Source of the DNA: Melioribacteraceae bacterium
GTDB taxonomy: Bacteria; Bacteroidota; Ignavibacteria; Ignavibacteriales; Melioribacteraceae
Length of the DNA stretch: 64,000 bases
Direction of reading: 5' to 3'
Assembly (NCBI GenBank): GCA_016342755.1
Contig: JAEINS010000005.1
Location: 1 to 64,000 of the forward strand
Translations under genes and position numbers: made by a program
In this document: positions 17,036 through 25,277 of the stretch, piece after piece
How the letters are laid out: every line of letters starts with the position of its first letter
Position numbering within the stretch: the first letter of the stretch is position 1
The notes under the pieces: generated by a model
The model's database searches: none
What the model was told of the DNA's origin: nothing
Seen by the model: only the letters and a program-made list of their open reading frames with translations

Positions 17036-18436
17036 TTATAAATACCCATCCTTAATTTTCATAAAATACTCATAAGCGGCTTCATATTCGTTTGGGATTA
17101 CTCCATCAAGAATAGCCTCTTCAATTGCTGTTTTAATTAAGCCGACTGTTTTACAGGGTTTTATATTGCATACAGACATAATCTCCTCGCCTCTTACCGG
17201 AGATTGGAATTCGCGCAGTTTATCCTTCTCTTTAACATCGCGAACTTTCTGCATTACAACTTCGTAATTATTTAAATAGCGTTTAACTTTACTTTCATTT
17301 TTGCTTGTTATATCCGCACGACAAAGTTTAATAAGATCTTCAAGATCTTCTCCGGCAGCAACAACAAATCTTCTAATCGCAGAATCGGAAACTTCTTCGT
17401 TAACCAAAGCAATTGGTCTAAGATGAAGCCGCACAAGTTTTTGCAAATATTCAAGTTTTGTAAAAGGAAGTTTTAATCGTCTGAAAATCCCTTTTTGCAT
17501 TCTGGCGCCAATTTCTTCGTGACCGTGGAAAGTCCAGCCAATTTCTTCATCAAACCGCTTGGTATTTGGTTTAGCAATATCGTGCATTAAAGCCGCAAAT
17601 CTAAGCCAGACATCATCACTAACTTTTGAAAGATTATCAATTACTTCGCAAGTATGCAAAAAAACATCTTTATGATGAAAATCTTTTCTCTGATCAACTC
17701 CGCCAAGTTTTGCAACTTCTGGGAAAATTACTTTCATAACTCCTGTATCGTAAAGAAGTTTCAAACCCACTGACGGTTTTGGCGATGCCATGATTTTCAG
17801 AAATTCATCTGTAATTCTTTCAACAGAGATTATTTTTAATCTTTCTGCTAAATTTTCAGCGGATTTCATTAAAACTTCATCAACCTCAAACTCAAGTTGT
17901 GCCGCAAATCTGAATGCCCGTAAAATACGTAAAGGATCGTCATCAAAGGTTTCTTCTGGATTAAGCGGAGTCTTAATTATTTTCTTCTCAATATCTTCCA
18001 TGCCGTTAAATCTATCAATTACATCACCAAAACTATCTTTATTTAATGATAAAGCAATTGCGTTTATAGTGAAATCTCTACGGTTTATATCATCTTCAAA
18101 GGTTCCAATTTCAACATTCGGATTTCTGCTTTCACGGTTATAAGATTCTTTTCTTGCACCAACAAATTCCAGATCAAGATTATCATACTTAAAATGAGCC
18201 GTTCCGTAATTTTTATATTCAACAACTTTATTACTGCCTAATTTAGCGGCTAGTAATTTCGCGAAATCCGGCCCATTTCCAATTACAAGAATATCAATAT
18301 CGTTTCGTTCTCTTTGCAGAACTATATCACGAACGTAACCGCCGACTATGTATATTTCAACATTTTGCTCCGCCGCAATTTCTGAAGCGATTTTTAGGAA
18401 TTTATAGTTTTCTATGTGTTCTTTTAAGTTTATCAT
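17036..18436 (-). CDS. tRNA nucleotidyltransferase / poly(A) polymerase family protein with HD domain
   Basis: 466 aa. The N-terminal class II nucleotidyltransferase head has IYIVGGYVRDIVL and the two-metal carboxylates in NDIDILVIG. The RNA-binding neck continues with NRRDFTINAIALS, DPLRILRAFRFAAQL and the ERITDEFLKIM helix. The HD-type phosphohydrolase domain (RFAALMHDIAKP, about residues 280-400) follows. The order matches CCA-adding enzymes or poly(A) polymerases of the HD-fused type, which mature or repair tRNA 3' ends. tRNA-Ser in this window (40775-40861) lacks an encoded CCA, so a CCA-adding enzyme is needed by this organism. Sequence alone does not separate a CCA-adding from an A-adding enzyme. 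Confidence 0.88.
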   Translation of the reverse strand: MINLKEHIENYKFLKIASEIAAEQNVEIYIVGGYVRDIVLQRERNDIDILVIGNGPDFAKLLAAKLGSNKVVEYKNYGTAHFKYDNLDLEFVGARKESYNRESRNPNVEIGTFEDDINRRDFTINAIALSLNKDSFGDVIDRFNGMEDIEKKIIKTPLNPEETFDDDPLRILRAFRFAAQLEFEVDEVLMKSAENLAERLKIISVERITDEFLKIMASPKPSVGLKLLYDTGVMKVIFPEVAKLGGVDQRKDFHHKDVFLHTCEVIDNLSKVSDDVWLRFAALMHDIAKPNTKRFDEEIGWTFHGHEEIGARMQKGIFRRLKLPFTKLEYLQKLVRLHLRPIALVNEEVSDSAIRRFVVAAGEDLEDLIKLCRADITSKNESKVKRYLNNYEVVMQKVRDVKEKDKLREFQSPVRGEEIMSVCNIKPCKTVGLIKTAIEEAILDGVIPNEYEAAYEYFMKIKDGYL

Positions 18437-18463
18437 TTTTTATCTTTATTATATAAAAATATT

Positions 18464-18579
18464 GAATGTCATCCCGAATAATTTCTTCATGAGGGATCTT
18501 TTTCTTAAGATTCCTCAGTCGCTGCGCTCTTTCGGAATGACAAATTATTGCACTTCATTTCAGCGAGAAACTTTTTCCT
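18464..18579. repeat. dispersed palindromic repeat unit, copy 1 (beside GIY-YIG gene)
   Basis: The unit begins TGTCATCCCGAA and its core ends TTCGGAATGACA (an outer inverted repeat with one mismatch), with an inner GAGGGATCTT/AAGATTCCTC stem. It touches the stop codon of the GIY-YIG gene. Six more copies lie on that gene's other side in the same orientation. Confidence 0.9.
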
Positions 18580-18858
18580 TTACAATATACATTCTTCCCA
18601 CTTAGAGTTCTTGCTTTCAATTAGTTTTACTTTCTTCTCTCTCCGCCAACCTTTTATTTCTTTTTCACGTTTAATAGCTGAATTCACATCATTTGTATGT
18701 TCAAAATATATTAATTTATTTAGATTGTATTTCTTTGTAAAACCATCTGTTAATTTATTTTTATGCTCATAAAGTCTTCTTTCTAAATCGTTCGTCATAC
18801 CAACATATAAAACTTTGTTATTCCAATTTGTTAATATGTAAACGTAATATGTTTTCAT
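18580..18858 (-). CDS. single-domain GIY-YIG nuclease
   Basis: A 92-aa protein consisting only of a GIY-YIG (UvrC N-terminal-like) endonuclease domain. The core is YYVYILTNWNNKVLYVGMT with the catalytic-region arginine in DLERRLYEHKN, then KLIYFEHTNDVNSAIKREKE, which should carry the metal-binding glutamate. No DNA-binding or UvrC-type extension is present. The gene is wedged between repeat copy 1 and the six-copy array, with no other gene between, so it is tightly linked to the repeats. Members of this small family are often found near such repeats in related genomes (my recollection). Whether it cuts DNA at the repeats or mobilises them is not known. Confidence 0.88.
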   Translation of the reverse strand: MKTYYVYILTNWNNKVLYVGMTNDLERRLYEHKNKLTDGFTKKYNLNKLIYFEHTNDVNSAIKREKEIKGWRREKKVKLIESKNSKWEECIL

Positions 18859-18865
18859 ATTTTTC

Positions 18866-19819
18866 TCAAAAGATTAGATCTTTCACTTTGTTAGAAATAA
18901 CAAACATTTTGAATGTCATCCCGAATAGTTTCTTCATGAGGGATCTTTTTCTTAAGATTCCTCAGTCGCTGCGCTCTTTCGGAATGACAAATTATTGCAC
19001 TTCATTTCAGCGAGAAACTTTTCCCAAAAAGATTAAATCTCTCACTTCGCTCGGAATGACAAAAATTTTGAATGTCATCCCGAATAGTTTCTTCATGAGG
19101 GATCTTTTTCTTAAGATTCCTCAGTCGCTTCGCTCTTTCGGAATGACAAATTATCGTACGTCATTTCAGTGAGAAACTTTTCCCAAAAAGATTAGATCTT
19201 TCACTTTGTTAGAAATAACAAACATTTTGAATGTCATCCCGAATAGTTTCTTCATGAGGGATCTTTTTCTTAAGATTCCTCAGTCGCTGCGCTCTTTCGG
19301 AATGACAAATTATTGCACTTCATTTCAGCGAGAAACTTTTCCCAAAAAGATTAAATCTCTCACTTCGCTCGGAATGACAAAAATTTTGAATGTCATCCCG
19401 AATAGTTTCTTCATGAGGGATCTTTTTCTTAAGATTCCTCAGTCGCTTCGCTCTTTCGGAATGACAAATTATCGTACGTCATTTCAGTGAGAAACTTTTC
19501 CCAAAAAGATTAGATCTTTCACTTTGTTAGAAATAACAAACATTTTGAATGTCATCCCGAATAGTTTCTTCATGAGGGATCTTTTTCTTAAGATTCCTCA
19601 GTCGCTGCGCTCTTTCGGAATGACAAATTATTGCACTTCATTTCAGCGAGAAACTTTTCCCAAAAAGATTAAATCTCTCACTTCGCTCGGAATGACAAAA
19701 ATTTTGAATGTCATCCCGAATAGTTTCTTCATGAGGGATCTTTTTCTTAAGATTCCTCAGTCGCTGCGCTCTTTCGGAATGACAAATTATTGTATGTCAT
19801 TTCAGCGAGAAGCTTTCCT
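18866..19819. repeat. array of six ~159-bp repeat units in a 318-bp dimer pattern
   Basis: GAATGTCATCCCG recurs at 18911, 19070, 19229, 19388, 19547 and 19706, exactly 159 bp apart. Spacers alternate between a CACTTTGTTAGAAATAACA type and a CACTTCGCTCGGAATGACA type, giving a 318-bp higher-order unit duplicated almost without change. Each unit holds the nested inverted repeats described for copy 1. ORFs across it are translated repeat (RSFGMTN) and not genes. Confidence 0.92.
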
Positions 19820-22096
19820 TTAATTTATATATTCAATCATCCAGTTAATTTTCTTTTCTCTATTATTAATCTGTTCCTTAATACTTAAATCATCAAAAAC
19901 TTTACATTTATCCGCAAACTCCAACGCCTTTTCCAATTCACCTTTTTTAATCAAATAATCAATTATCTCGAAACAAATACCTGCATCATCAACATCTTCA
20001 ATTAAAAATCTCTGATCAATATAATTTACAAATTCATCCAGATTCTCATTTAAGGCTTCAGATAAACTCAACATTATTGAAATTGATTCATTTACGAAAC
20101 CTTCTTTGTTCAGTTGCTTAATTAAAGAATATTTGTCAAAAAGGCTTCCAATTAAATATTTATTCAATAATTCTCTATTATTCCGCAAAAAAGCTAATCG
20201 TAAATATGCAAAATTTTTATAATAGTTTATCGGTTTTTCTCTTAATAAACGAGAATAGAGCGAATCTGCTTTTTCAAATTCATTATTCTTGATTAGAATA
20301 TCGGCAAACAAAATTTCACATGAATACTGATAAGATGTTGAATCATAATCACTAAAATGCTGATTTAGTAAATCTATACATTCACTAACTTTATTCTGAT
20401 TTTCCAAAGATTTTACTAATCCACGGAACGAACTATAAGTATTTGTCTTCTGGAAAATTTCCCTATAAATTTCTTCACTCTTCTTATATTTCTTTTCCGA
20501 ATAGAACTTCCCGGCATTTTTAATTCTTTCGGCAGCATATCTTGCGCAAATTTTCTTTGTTATCGGTTTTCGTCCAAAATAGATCTGCGCTTTATTTTTA
20601 TTAACTTCACAATGATATTTTTCTAAAAATCCTGAATATTCAACTTGCAGTGAATCTATACTTTTTCCATAATATTTTTGGAAATCAATATCGCCATAAA
20701 GATTTTTTGCTTTCTCAATTCCATAATTATCAATCAGATATTTTATAAACGAACCGGAATAAATGTAAGACAGACTTGAAACATTTCCGAAAAAGTTAAA
20801 CCCGGAGAACAATTGATTTAAGGGAATTTTATAACCGCTGAATTCCGCAAGTTTTGCCGCCTGATGAACCGGCATTCCCTGAAAATCATTTTCAACTGCC
20901 ATAGCAATTCCTTCAATCATTGCCGGATTAAAATTCTCAGCAATCTTAAAAGGCGTAACACCAAACTCAGCAGAAAATACATGAACCAGCTCATGTTTAA
21001 GAGAATTACGAAAATCTTTAACATCAATGTAAATTTGATTAAGCCATGGTTTAGCGACATCAGCATTCCGTGCTCCGAATAATTCCCCTTTTTGCTCCCG
21101 ATTTTCAAATACAAACGATGTGATTTTTTTCGGAGAAATATTTAATTCATGCTCCAGCAAATTATAATAATACTCATGCTCCGCAATAATAAATTTCAAT
21201 TCTTTTGCGCTTAAACTTTCCGGATAAAATATTTTGAAGTGTTCTGAAATTACTTTAGAGCCTAAAACATTTTCTATCCGATTTTCATCCGTAGAATATC
21301 CCAAATCACTTTTGAAAAATGAGAAAACTCCGACAACAACAAGGATTGCTCCCGCAAGATATACTTTGTTTTTTGCTGTTTTTTCAACTTTTTTAATATG
21401 AAAAAATATGCTCCCGCTAAATATTAAAATCATAGAAGTATATAAAATCTGCATTCCGCTTACAGAAATATCCTCATCATATATGGTTCCGAGGAAAAAA
21501 CCTATCAATGGATTGTAAAAGTATATTTGCGGATTAAAATATAGTTCTAAAATTGGTGATAAAACCAACGCTAAGTATATTATTAACAACAAGATGTATC
21601 TTCTTTTCTCACTTAAATAATTTGATATAATTCCCCAAAATATTCCAAAAATAAATGCCGGGATTGTAACCGCAAAATAAAATGAAATTCCTAAACAAAT
21701 TGGACAATTTTGAACAAAAATTGTTGAGATTACTGAAATAATTAATGGCAGCAGTGGTATAAGAATTAAGTAAAACCATCTGTCATCCCGAACATTTTTA
21801 CCGTGAGGGATCTTTTTTAGATTCCTCACACTCGCTTGGTTCGGTTCGGAAAGACACTCTGATTTTGTCATCCCGAATATCTTTTCCATGAAGGATCGTT
21901 CACGAAAAGATTTACCCATTTCGGGAGCATTCTTCAATAATTCAATTGTAATTATTGAAGCAAGAATTGCCTGCCAAATTCCATTGATTGCCGCAAAGTC
22001 GTAACTTAAAACATTTGTAATTGGAATTGTCTGAAGAAATAGACTGAATACAATGTGTATAAAAAGAAGAATATTTATAGTAGTTAGTTTTTTCAT
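19820..22096 (-). CDS. membrane-anchored zinc metallopeptidase (peptidase MA-like) with TPR tail
   Basis: 758 aa. The N-terminal ~260 residues hold several membrane helices (INILLFIHIVFSLFL, then FYLILIPLLPLIISVIST). A soluble domain contains KHELVHVFSAEFG near residue 366, an HExxH zinc site, with a downstream GIAMAVENDF segment that may supply the third ligand, as in peptidase MA/gluzincins. The C-terminal ~250 residues form TPR-like repeats (EIYREIFQKTNTYSSFRGL). Residues ~57-105 translate two copies of the dispersed palindromic repeat (21781-21930) inserted in frame between membrane segments, so this part is probably not original. The stop overlaps the end of the repeat array. Substrate unknown. 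Confidence 0.8.
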   Translation of the reverse strand: MKKLTTINILLFIHIVFSLFLQTIPITNVLSYDFAAINGIWQAILASIITIELLKNAPEMGKSFRERSFMEKIFGMTKSECLSEPNQASVRNLKKIPHGKNVRDDRWFYLILIPLLPLIISVISTIFVQNCPICLGISFYFAVTIPAFIFGIFWGIISNYLSEKRRYILLLIIYLALVLSPILELYFNPQIYFYNPLIGFFLGTIYDEDISVSGMQILYTSMILIFSGSIFFHIKKVEKTAKNKVYLAGAILVVVGVFSFFKSDLGYSTDENRIENVLGSKVISEHFKIFYPESLSAKELKFIIAEHEYYYNLLEHELNISPKKITSFVFENREQKGELFGARNADVAKPWLNQIYIDVKDFRNSLKHELVHVFSAEFGVTPFKIAENFNPAMIEGIAMAVENDFQGMPVHQAAKLAEFSGYKIPLNQLFSGFNFFGNVSSLSYIYSGSFIKYLIDNYGIEKAKNLYGDIDFQKYYGKSIDSLQVEYSGFLEKYHCEVNKNKAQIYFGRKPITKKICARYAAERIKNAGKFYSEKKYKKSEEIYREIFQKTNTYSSFRGLVKSLENQNKVSECIDLLNQHFSDYDSTSYQYSCEILFADILIKNNEFEKADSLYSRLLREKPINYYKNFAYLRLAFLRNNRELLNKYLIGSLFDKYSLIKQLNKEGFVNESISIMLSLSEALNENLDEFVNYIDQRFLIEDVDDAGICFEIIDYLIKKGELEKALEFADKCKVFDDLSIKEQINNREKKINWMIEYIN
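21781..21930. repeat. two repeat copies inserted in frame within a coding gene
   Basis: TGTCATCCCGAAC ... GTTCGGAAAGACA (21781-21856) and a second partial copy starting TGTCATCCCGAAT at 21866 lie inside the metallopeptidase gene. They contribute about 48 codons without a stop. The pattern matches the intergenic pair at 22232-22380. Confidence 0.85.
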
Positions 22097-22430
22097 TAAG
22101 ATTATTCAACTGAAATAATTACAAATATAACTATTTTTAATAAAACAAGGGCAAGTTTAACAATATGTTGAGTTGGAAAACTGATTGTGTGTGAAGCTGC
22201 TAGCAACGTCTCTACTATGTTTGGGATTCAGAGATGACAGTTTTTTTTATTTCAAAGGGATCTTTTTTTAGATTCCTCGCACTCGATTGGTTCGGTTAGA
22301 AATGACATTTTGATTTTGTCATCCCGAATATTTTTTCCATGAGGGATTTTTAACCAAAAACTTCACTCAATTCGGGAATATTTTCTTTTCAGCGTAGAGA
22401 CGAGGCATGCCTCGTCTCTACGATTTTGTT
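22097..22430. repeat. repeat-filled intergenic region
   Basis: Two degenerate copies of the dispersed repeat span 22232-22380 (GAGGGATTTTT and TGTCATCCCGAATA segments), followed by the second 28-bp GTAGAGACGAGGCA palindrome at 22393-22422 directly behind purB. Bases 22097-22231 should contain the promoter of the metallopeptidase gene; I see no gene. Confidence 0.8.
22393..22422. repeat. 28-bp perfect palindromic repeat, copy 2
   Basis: The same sequence as 16957-16984 with one extra paired base at each end. It lies 9 bp past the purB stop and may act as its terminator. Confidence 0.85.
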
Positions 22431-23855
22431 TTATAAAATCTTACCGGGAATATAATCTTTTGCAGATGGATATTTGTCTTTTAATTCTTCAACCTGTTCT
22501 GTAAACATTTTTATCTGAACTTTTGCGTTTCCAATTAATTCTTCCGCTCTGGCTATAATCGATTTAAGTTCATCTAAACTTAACGTTAATCTCTCATCAG
22601 CAGCTAATCTTTCAAGCAGATCATTCTTTTCTACAATACCGTTTCTCAAATCTCTTACTGTCTGAACAGCATGTTCCTTTATAGCTTTATGCGCCTGTTC
22701 TCTTGGAGTTCCCTTTTTAACAGCTTCCATTAAAATAGTTGTTGTTGATAAAAATGGGAAATAGTGTGTGTTCTCTTTTTCAATTACAGATGGATAAACT
22801 TCAATCTGATCCATAATTGTTAAGAAAGTTTCCAGCATTCCGTCTATTGCGTAAAAACTGTCCGGCAGAGCAACTCTTCTTACAACTGAACATGAAACGT
22901 CACCTTCATTCCACTGATCACCTGCTAATCCGGTTAACATTGCAACATATCCAGAAAGTATTTTTTGGAACCCGTTAATTCTTTCGCAAGAACGGCTATT
23001 CATTTTGTGCGGCATTACAGATGATCCGGTCTGCCCTTTTGCAAATCCTTCCGAAGCAGTTTCATTTCCGGCCATAATTCTTAAAGTTGTCGCAAAACTG
23101 CTTAATCCGCTTCCAAGTGTAAATAATGCTGAAACAGTGTTAAAATCGATGTTTCTCGGATAAACCTGTCCGACAGTTTTAAGTACTTTATTTATTCCTA
23201 AATGTTTAAGAATTTTTTCTTCTAATTGAGCAATTTTTTCAGAATTTCCGTCAAATAGTGTAAGTTGGTCAACTTGAGTTCCAACAGCGCCTTTAATTCC
23301 GCGAACAGGATAATCTTCAATAACTTTTTCTAAATTTTGAAGTCCATAAAGCAATTCTTCACCAAACATTGCTAATCTTCTGCCAAAAGTGGTTGGCTGA
23401 GCCGCCACATTATGAGTTCTTGCCGCCACAACCTGATCAGCAAATTCTTCAGATTTTTCAGCCAGCTTAATTAATGCTGTAGTGCTTTTTTCAGCCAATA
23501 ATTTCATTGCATTAAATGCCTGAAGCTGTTCAACATTTTCGGTTAAGTCACGACTTGTCATTCCTTTATGAATATGTTCGTGTCCGGCAAGTTCACAGAA
23601 TTCTTCAATTCTTGCCTTAACATCGTGCCGACTTATTCTTTCTCTTTCATCAATTGAATCTAAATTTATCTTTTCTTTTACTTTTTCATAATCCAGGATG
23701 GCTTCTTCCGGAATATCTAATCCAAGTTCTCTCTGAGCTTTCATTACAGCTATCCACAACTCTCTCTCAAGAACTATTTTTCCTTCAGGCGACCATATTT
23801 TCTTCATGCCTTCGGATGCGTATCTTTCGGCTAATACATTTGTAATCTTGTTCAT
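22431..23855 (-). CDS. purB: adenylosuccinate lyase
   Basis: 474 aa of the fumarase/aspartase superfamily. It catalyses two fumarate-releasing steps in purine synthesis: SAICAR to AICAR, and adenylosuccinate to AMP. The superfamily signature loop GSSVMPHKMNSRSCERING carries the mobile catalytic serine. AGHEHIHKGMTSRDLTE and ARTHNVAAQPTTFG supply the other conserved active-site regions. Length is normal and no defect is visible. It lies between murA and a repeat-filled gap on the same strand as murA, 145 bp downstream. That gap contains a degenerate dispersed repeat, so separate promoters are plausible. Confidence 0.95.
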   Translation of the reverse strand: MNKITNVLAERYASEGMKKIWSPEGKIVLERELWIAVMKAQRELGLDIPEEAILDYEKVKEKINLDSIDERERISRHDVKARIEEFCELAGHEHIHKGMTSRDLTENVEQLQAFNAMKLLAEKSTTALIKLAEKSEEFADQVVAARTHNVAAQPTTFGRRLAMFGEELLYGLQNLEKVIEDYPVRGIKGAVGTQVDQLTLFDGNSEKIAQLEEKILKHLGINKVLKTVGQVYPRNIDFNTVSALFTLGSGLSSFATTLRIMAGNETASEGFAKGQTGSSVMPHKMNSRSCERINGFQKILSGYVAMLTGLAGDQWNEGDVSCSVVRRVALPDSFYAIDGMLETFLTIMDQIEVYPSVIEKENTHYFPFLSTTTILMEAVKKGTPREQAHKAIKEHAVQTVRDLRNGIVEKNDLLERLAADERLTLSLDELKSIIARAEELIGNAKVQIKMFTEQVEELKDKYPSAKDYIPGKIL

Positions 23856-23887
23856 TTTATTTCCTTGTAACTTTATTTTTCTGTTTC

Positions 23888-23974
23888 GTCATCCCGAACT
23901 TGTTTTTGTGAGGAATTTTTCAACTTCAATAAGATTTCTCCTCACTTCGTTCATCGAAATGACAAATAATATTA
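23888..23974. repeat. degenerate dispersed palindromic repeat
   Basis: CGTCATCCCGAAC ... CATCGAAATGACA with an inner TGAGGAATTTTT/AGATTTCTCCTCA pair. It is a single diverged copy of the 18.5-19.8 kb family, located between purB and murA. Confidence 0.75.
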
Positions 23975-24000
23975 TCAAAGATGTCATCTTTATTTTATTC

Positions 24001-25266
24001 CTAAAACTCAGTGCCGGGAACTCTTTTAATATCTGCTCCCAAGGCCTGAAGTTTTTCTTCAATTCTTTGGTAACCGCGATCAATGTGATAAATTCTTAAA
24101 ACTTCTGTTTCTCCTTTTGCCGCTAATCCCGCAAGAACTAAAGAAGCACTTGCACGAAGATCAGTCGACATAACTTTTGCTCCCAAAAGCTTTCTACCAC
24201 CCTGAACTACAGCCGTATTATTTCTTACTTCAATATCTGCTCCCAAACGATTTAGTTCCGGAACATGTTTAAATCTATCGAGATAAATATTATCTGTTAC
24301 TGAGGAAACACCTTCGGCAAGACACATAAAAGCTGTCCATTGTGCCTGCATATCGGTTGGAAATCCAGGATAAATAGCTGTTGTTACATCAACATTTTTA
24401 ATCGATAAACCTTCTGCGTTAATTGTTACTAAATTGTTGTCTTTACATATTTTAGCTCCGCTGTCTTCAAGTTTCCATAGAACAGAGTTTATATGTTCGT
24501 GATCAATATAATCTAATGTGATTTTACTACGCGTTAATGCTCCGGCAATCAATAAAGTACCAGCTTCAATTCTGTCAGATATAGTTCTTACATTAGCCGG
24601 ATGTAATTCGTTAACACCTTCAATTTTTAGTGTTGAAGTTCCGATACCTTCAATTTGTGCTCCCATATCTTTCAGGAAATCAGCTAACTGAACAATTTCA
24701 GGCTCAATTGCAGCATTAGAAATTGTCGTGCTCCCTTCTGCTAAAACTGCTGCCATCAAAACATTTCCGGTTGCCCCGACAGAAGAAATATCAAAATGTA
24801 TATTTGCTCCCTTAAGTTTTTTAGCTTTTGCAATTATATAACCGCCTTCCAGCTCAATTTCCGCACCCAGTTTCTTCATAGCTTCTAAGTGAAGATTTAT
24901 TGGCCGAGGACCCCATGCGCATCCTCCGGGAAGCGAAACTTTGGCATATCCATATTTTGCCAAAAGCGGTCCAAGTACATATACCGAAGCTCTCATTTTC
25001 TTAACATGATCGTACGGAGCTTCCTGACTTATAATATCGGTTGTATCAAGTTCCAGCGTATGATTATTAAATTCAGCTTTAACTCCTAAATGTTTAAGAA
25101 GTTTAATCATTGTAAAAATATCATTTACTTCCGGAGTATTAGTTAAAACATTTTTGCCGTTATTTAACAAAGTTGCCGGCATAATTGCTAACGATGAGTT
25201 TTTTGCCCCGCTAACTTTTACAGTCCCGGAAAGTTTCTTTCCACCATTAATTATAAACTTATCCAA
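24001..25266 (-). CDS. murA: UDP-N-acetylglucosamine 1-carboxyvinyltransferase
   Basis: 421 aa. It transfers enolpyruvate from PEP to UDP-GlcNAc, the first committed step of peptidoglycan synthesis, in the cytoplasm. The PEP-binding catalytic loop is SLPGGCAWGPRPINLHL with Cys116 present, so fosfomycin sensitivity is expected on this residue alone. Lys22 lies in SGAKNSSL, DRFKHVPEL holds the conserved aspartate, and DLRASASLVLAGLAA is the substrate-binding arginine region. Length is the family norm. The gene lies 11 bp downstream of the Ser/Thr kinase gene on the same strand, so the kinase and this cell-wall enzyme are probably cotranscribed. Confidence 0.96.
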   Translation of the reverse strand: MDKFIINGGKKLSGTVKVSGAKNSSLAIMPATLLNNGKNVLTNTPEVNDIFTMIKLLKHLGVKAEFNNHTLELDTTDIISQEAPYDHVKKMRASVYVLGPLLAKYGYAKVSLPGGCAWGPRPINLHLEAMKKLGAEIELEGGYIIAKAKKLKGANIHFDISSVGATGNVLMAAVLAEGSTTISNAAIEPEIVQLADFLKDMGAQIEGIGTSTLKIEGVNELHPANVRTISDRIEAGTLLIAGALTRSKITLDYIDHEHINSVLWKLEDSGAKICKDNNLVTINAEGLSIKNVDVTTAIYPGFPTDMQAQWTAFMCLAEGVSSVTDNIYLDRFKHVPELNRLGADIEVRNNTAVVQGGRKLLGAKVMSTDLRASASLVLAGLAAKGETEVLRIYHIDRGYQRIEEKLQALGADIKRVPGTEF

Positions 25267-25277
25267 TTTCCTTTTCC

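Noticed and set aside
18464-19819. CRISPR array
   Set aside because: Units are about 159 bp with repeated, not unique, spacers and no cas genes are nearby.
18828-19823. Three long plus-strand ORFs with repeated ILNVIPNSFFMRDLFLKIP-type peptides
   Set aside because: They are translations of the 159-bp palindromic repeat array; the frame stays open only because the repeats are nearly identical.
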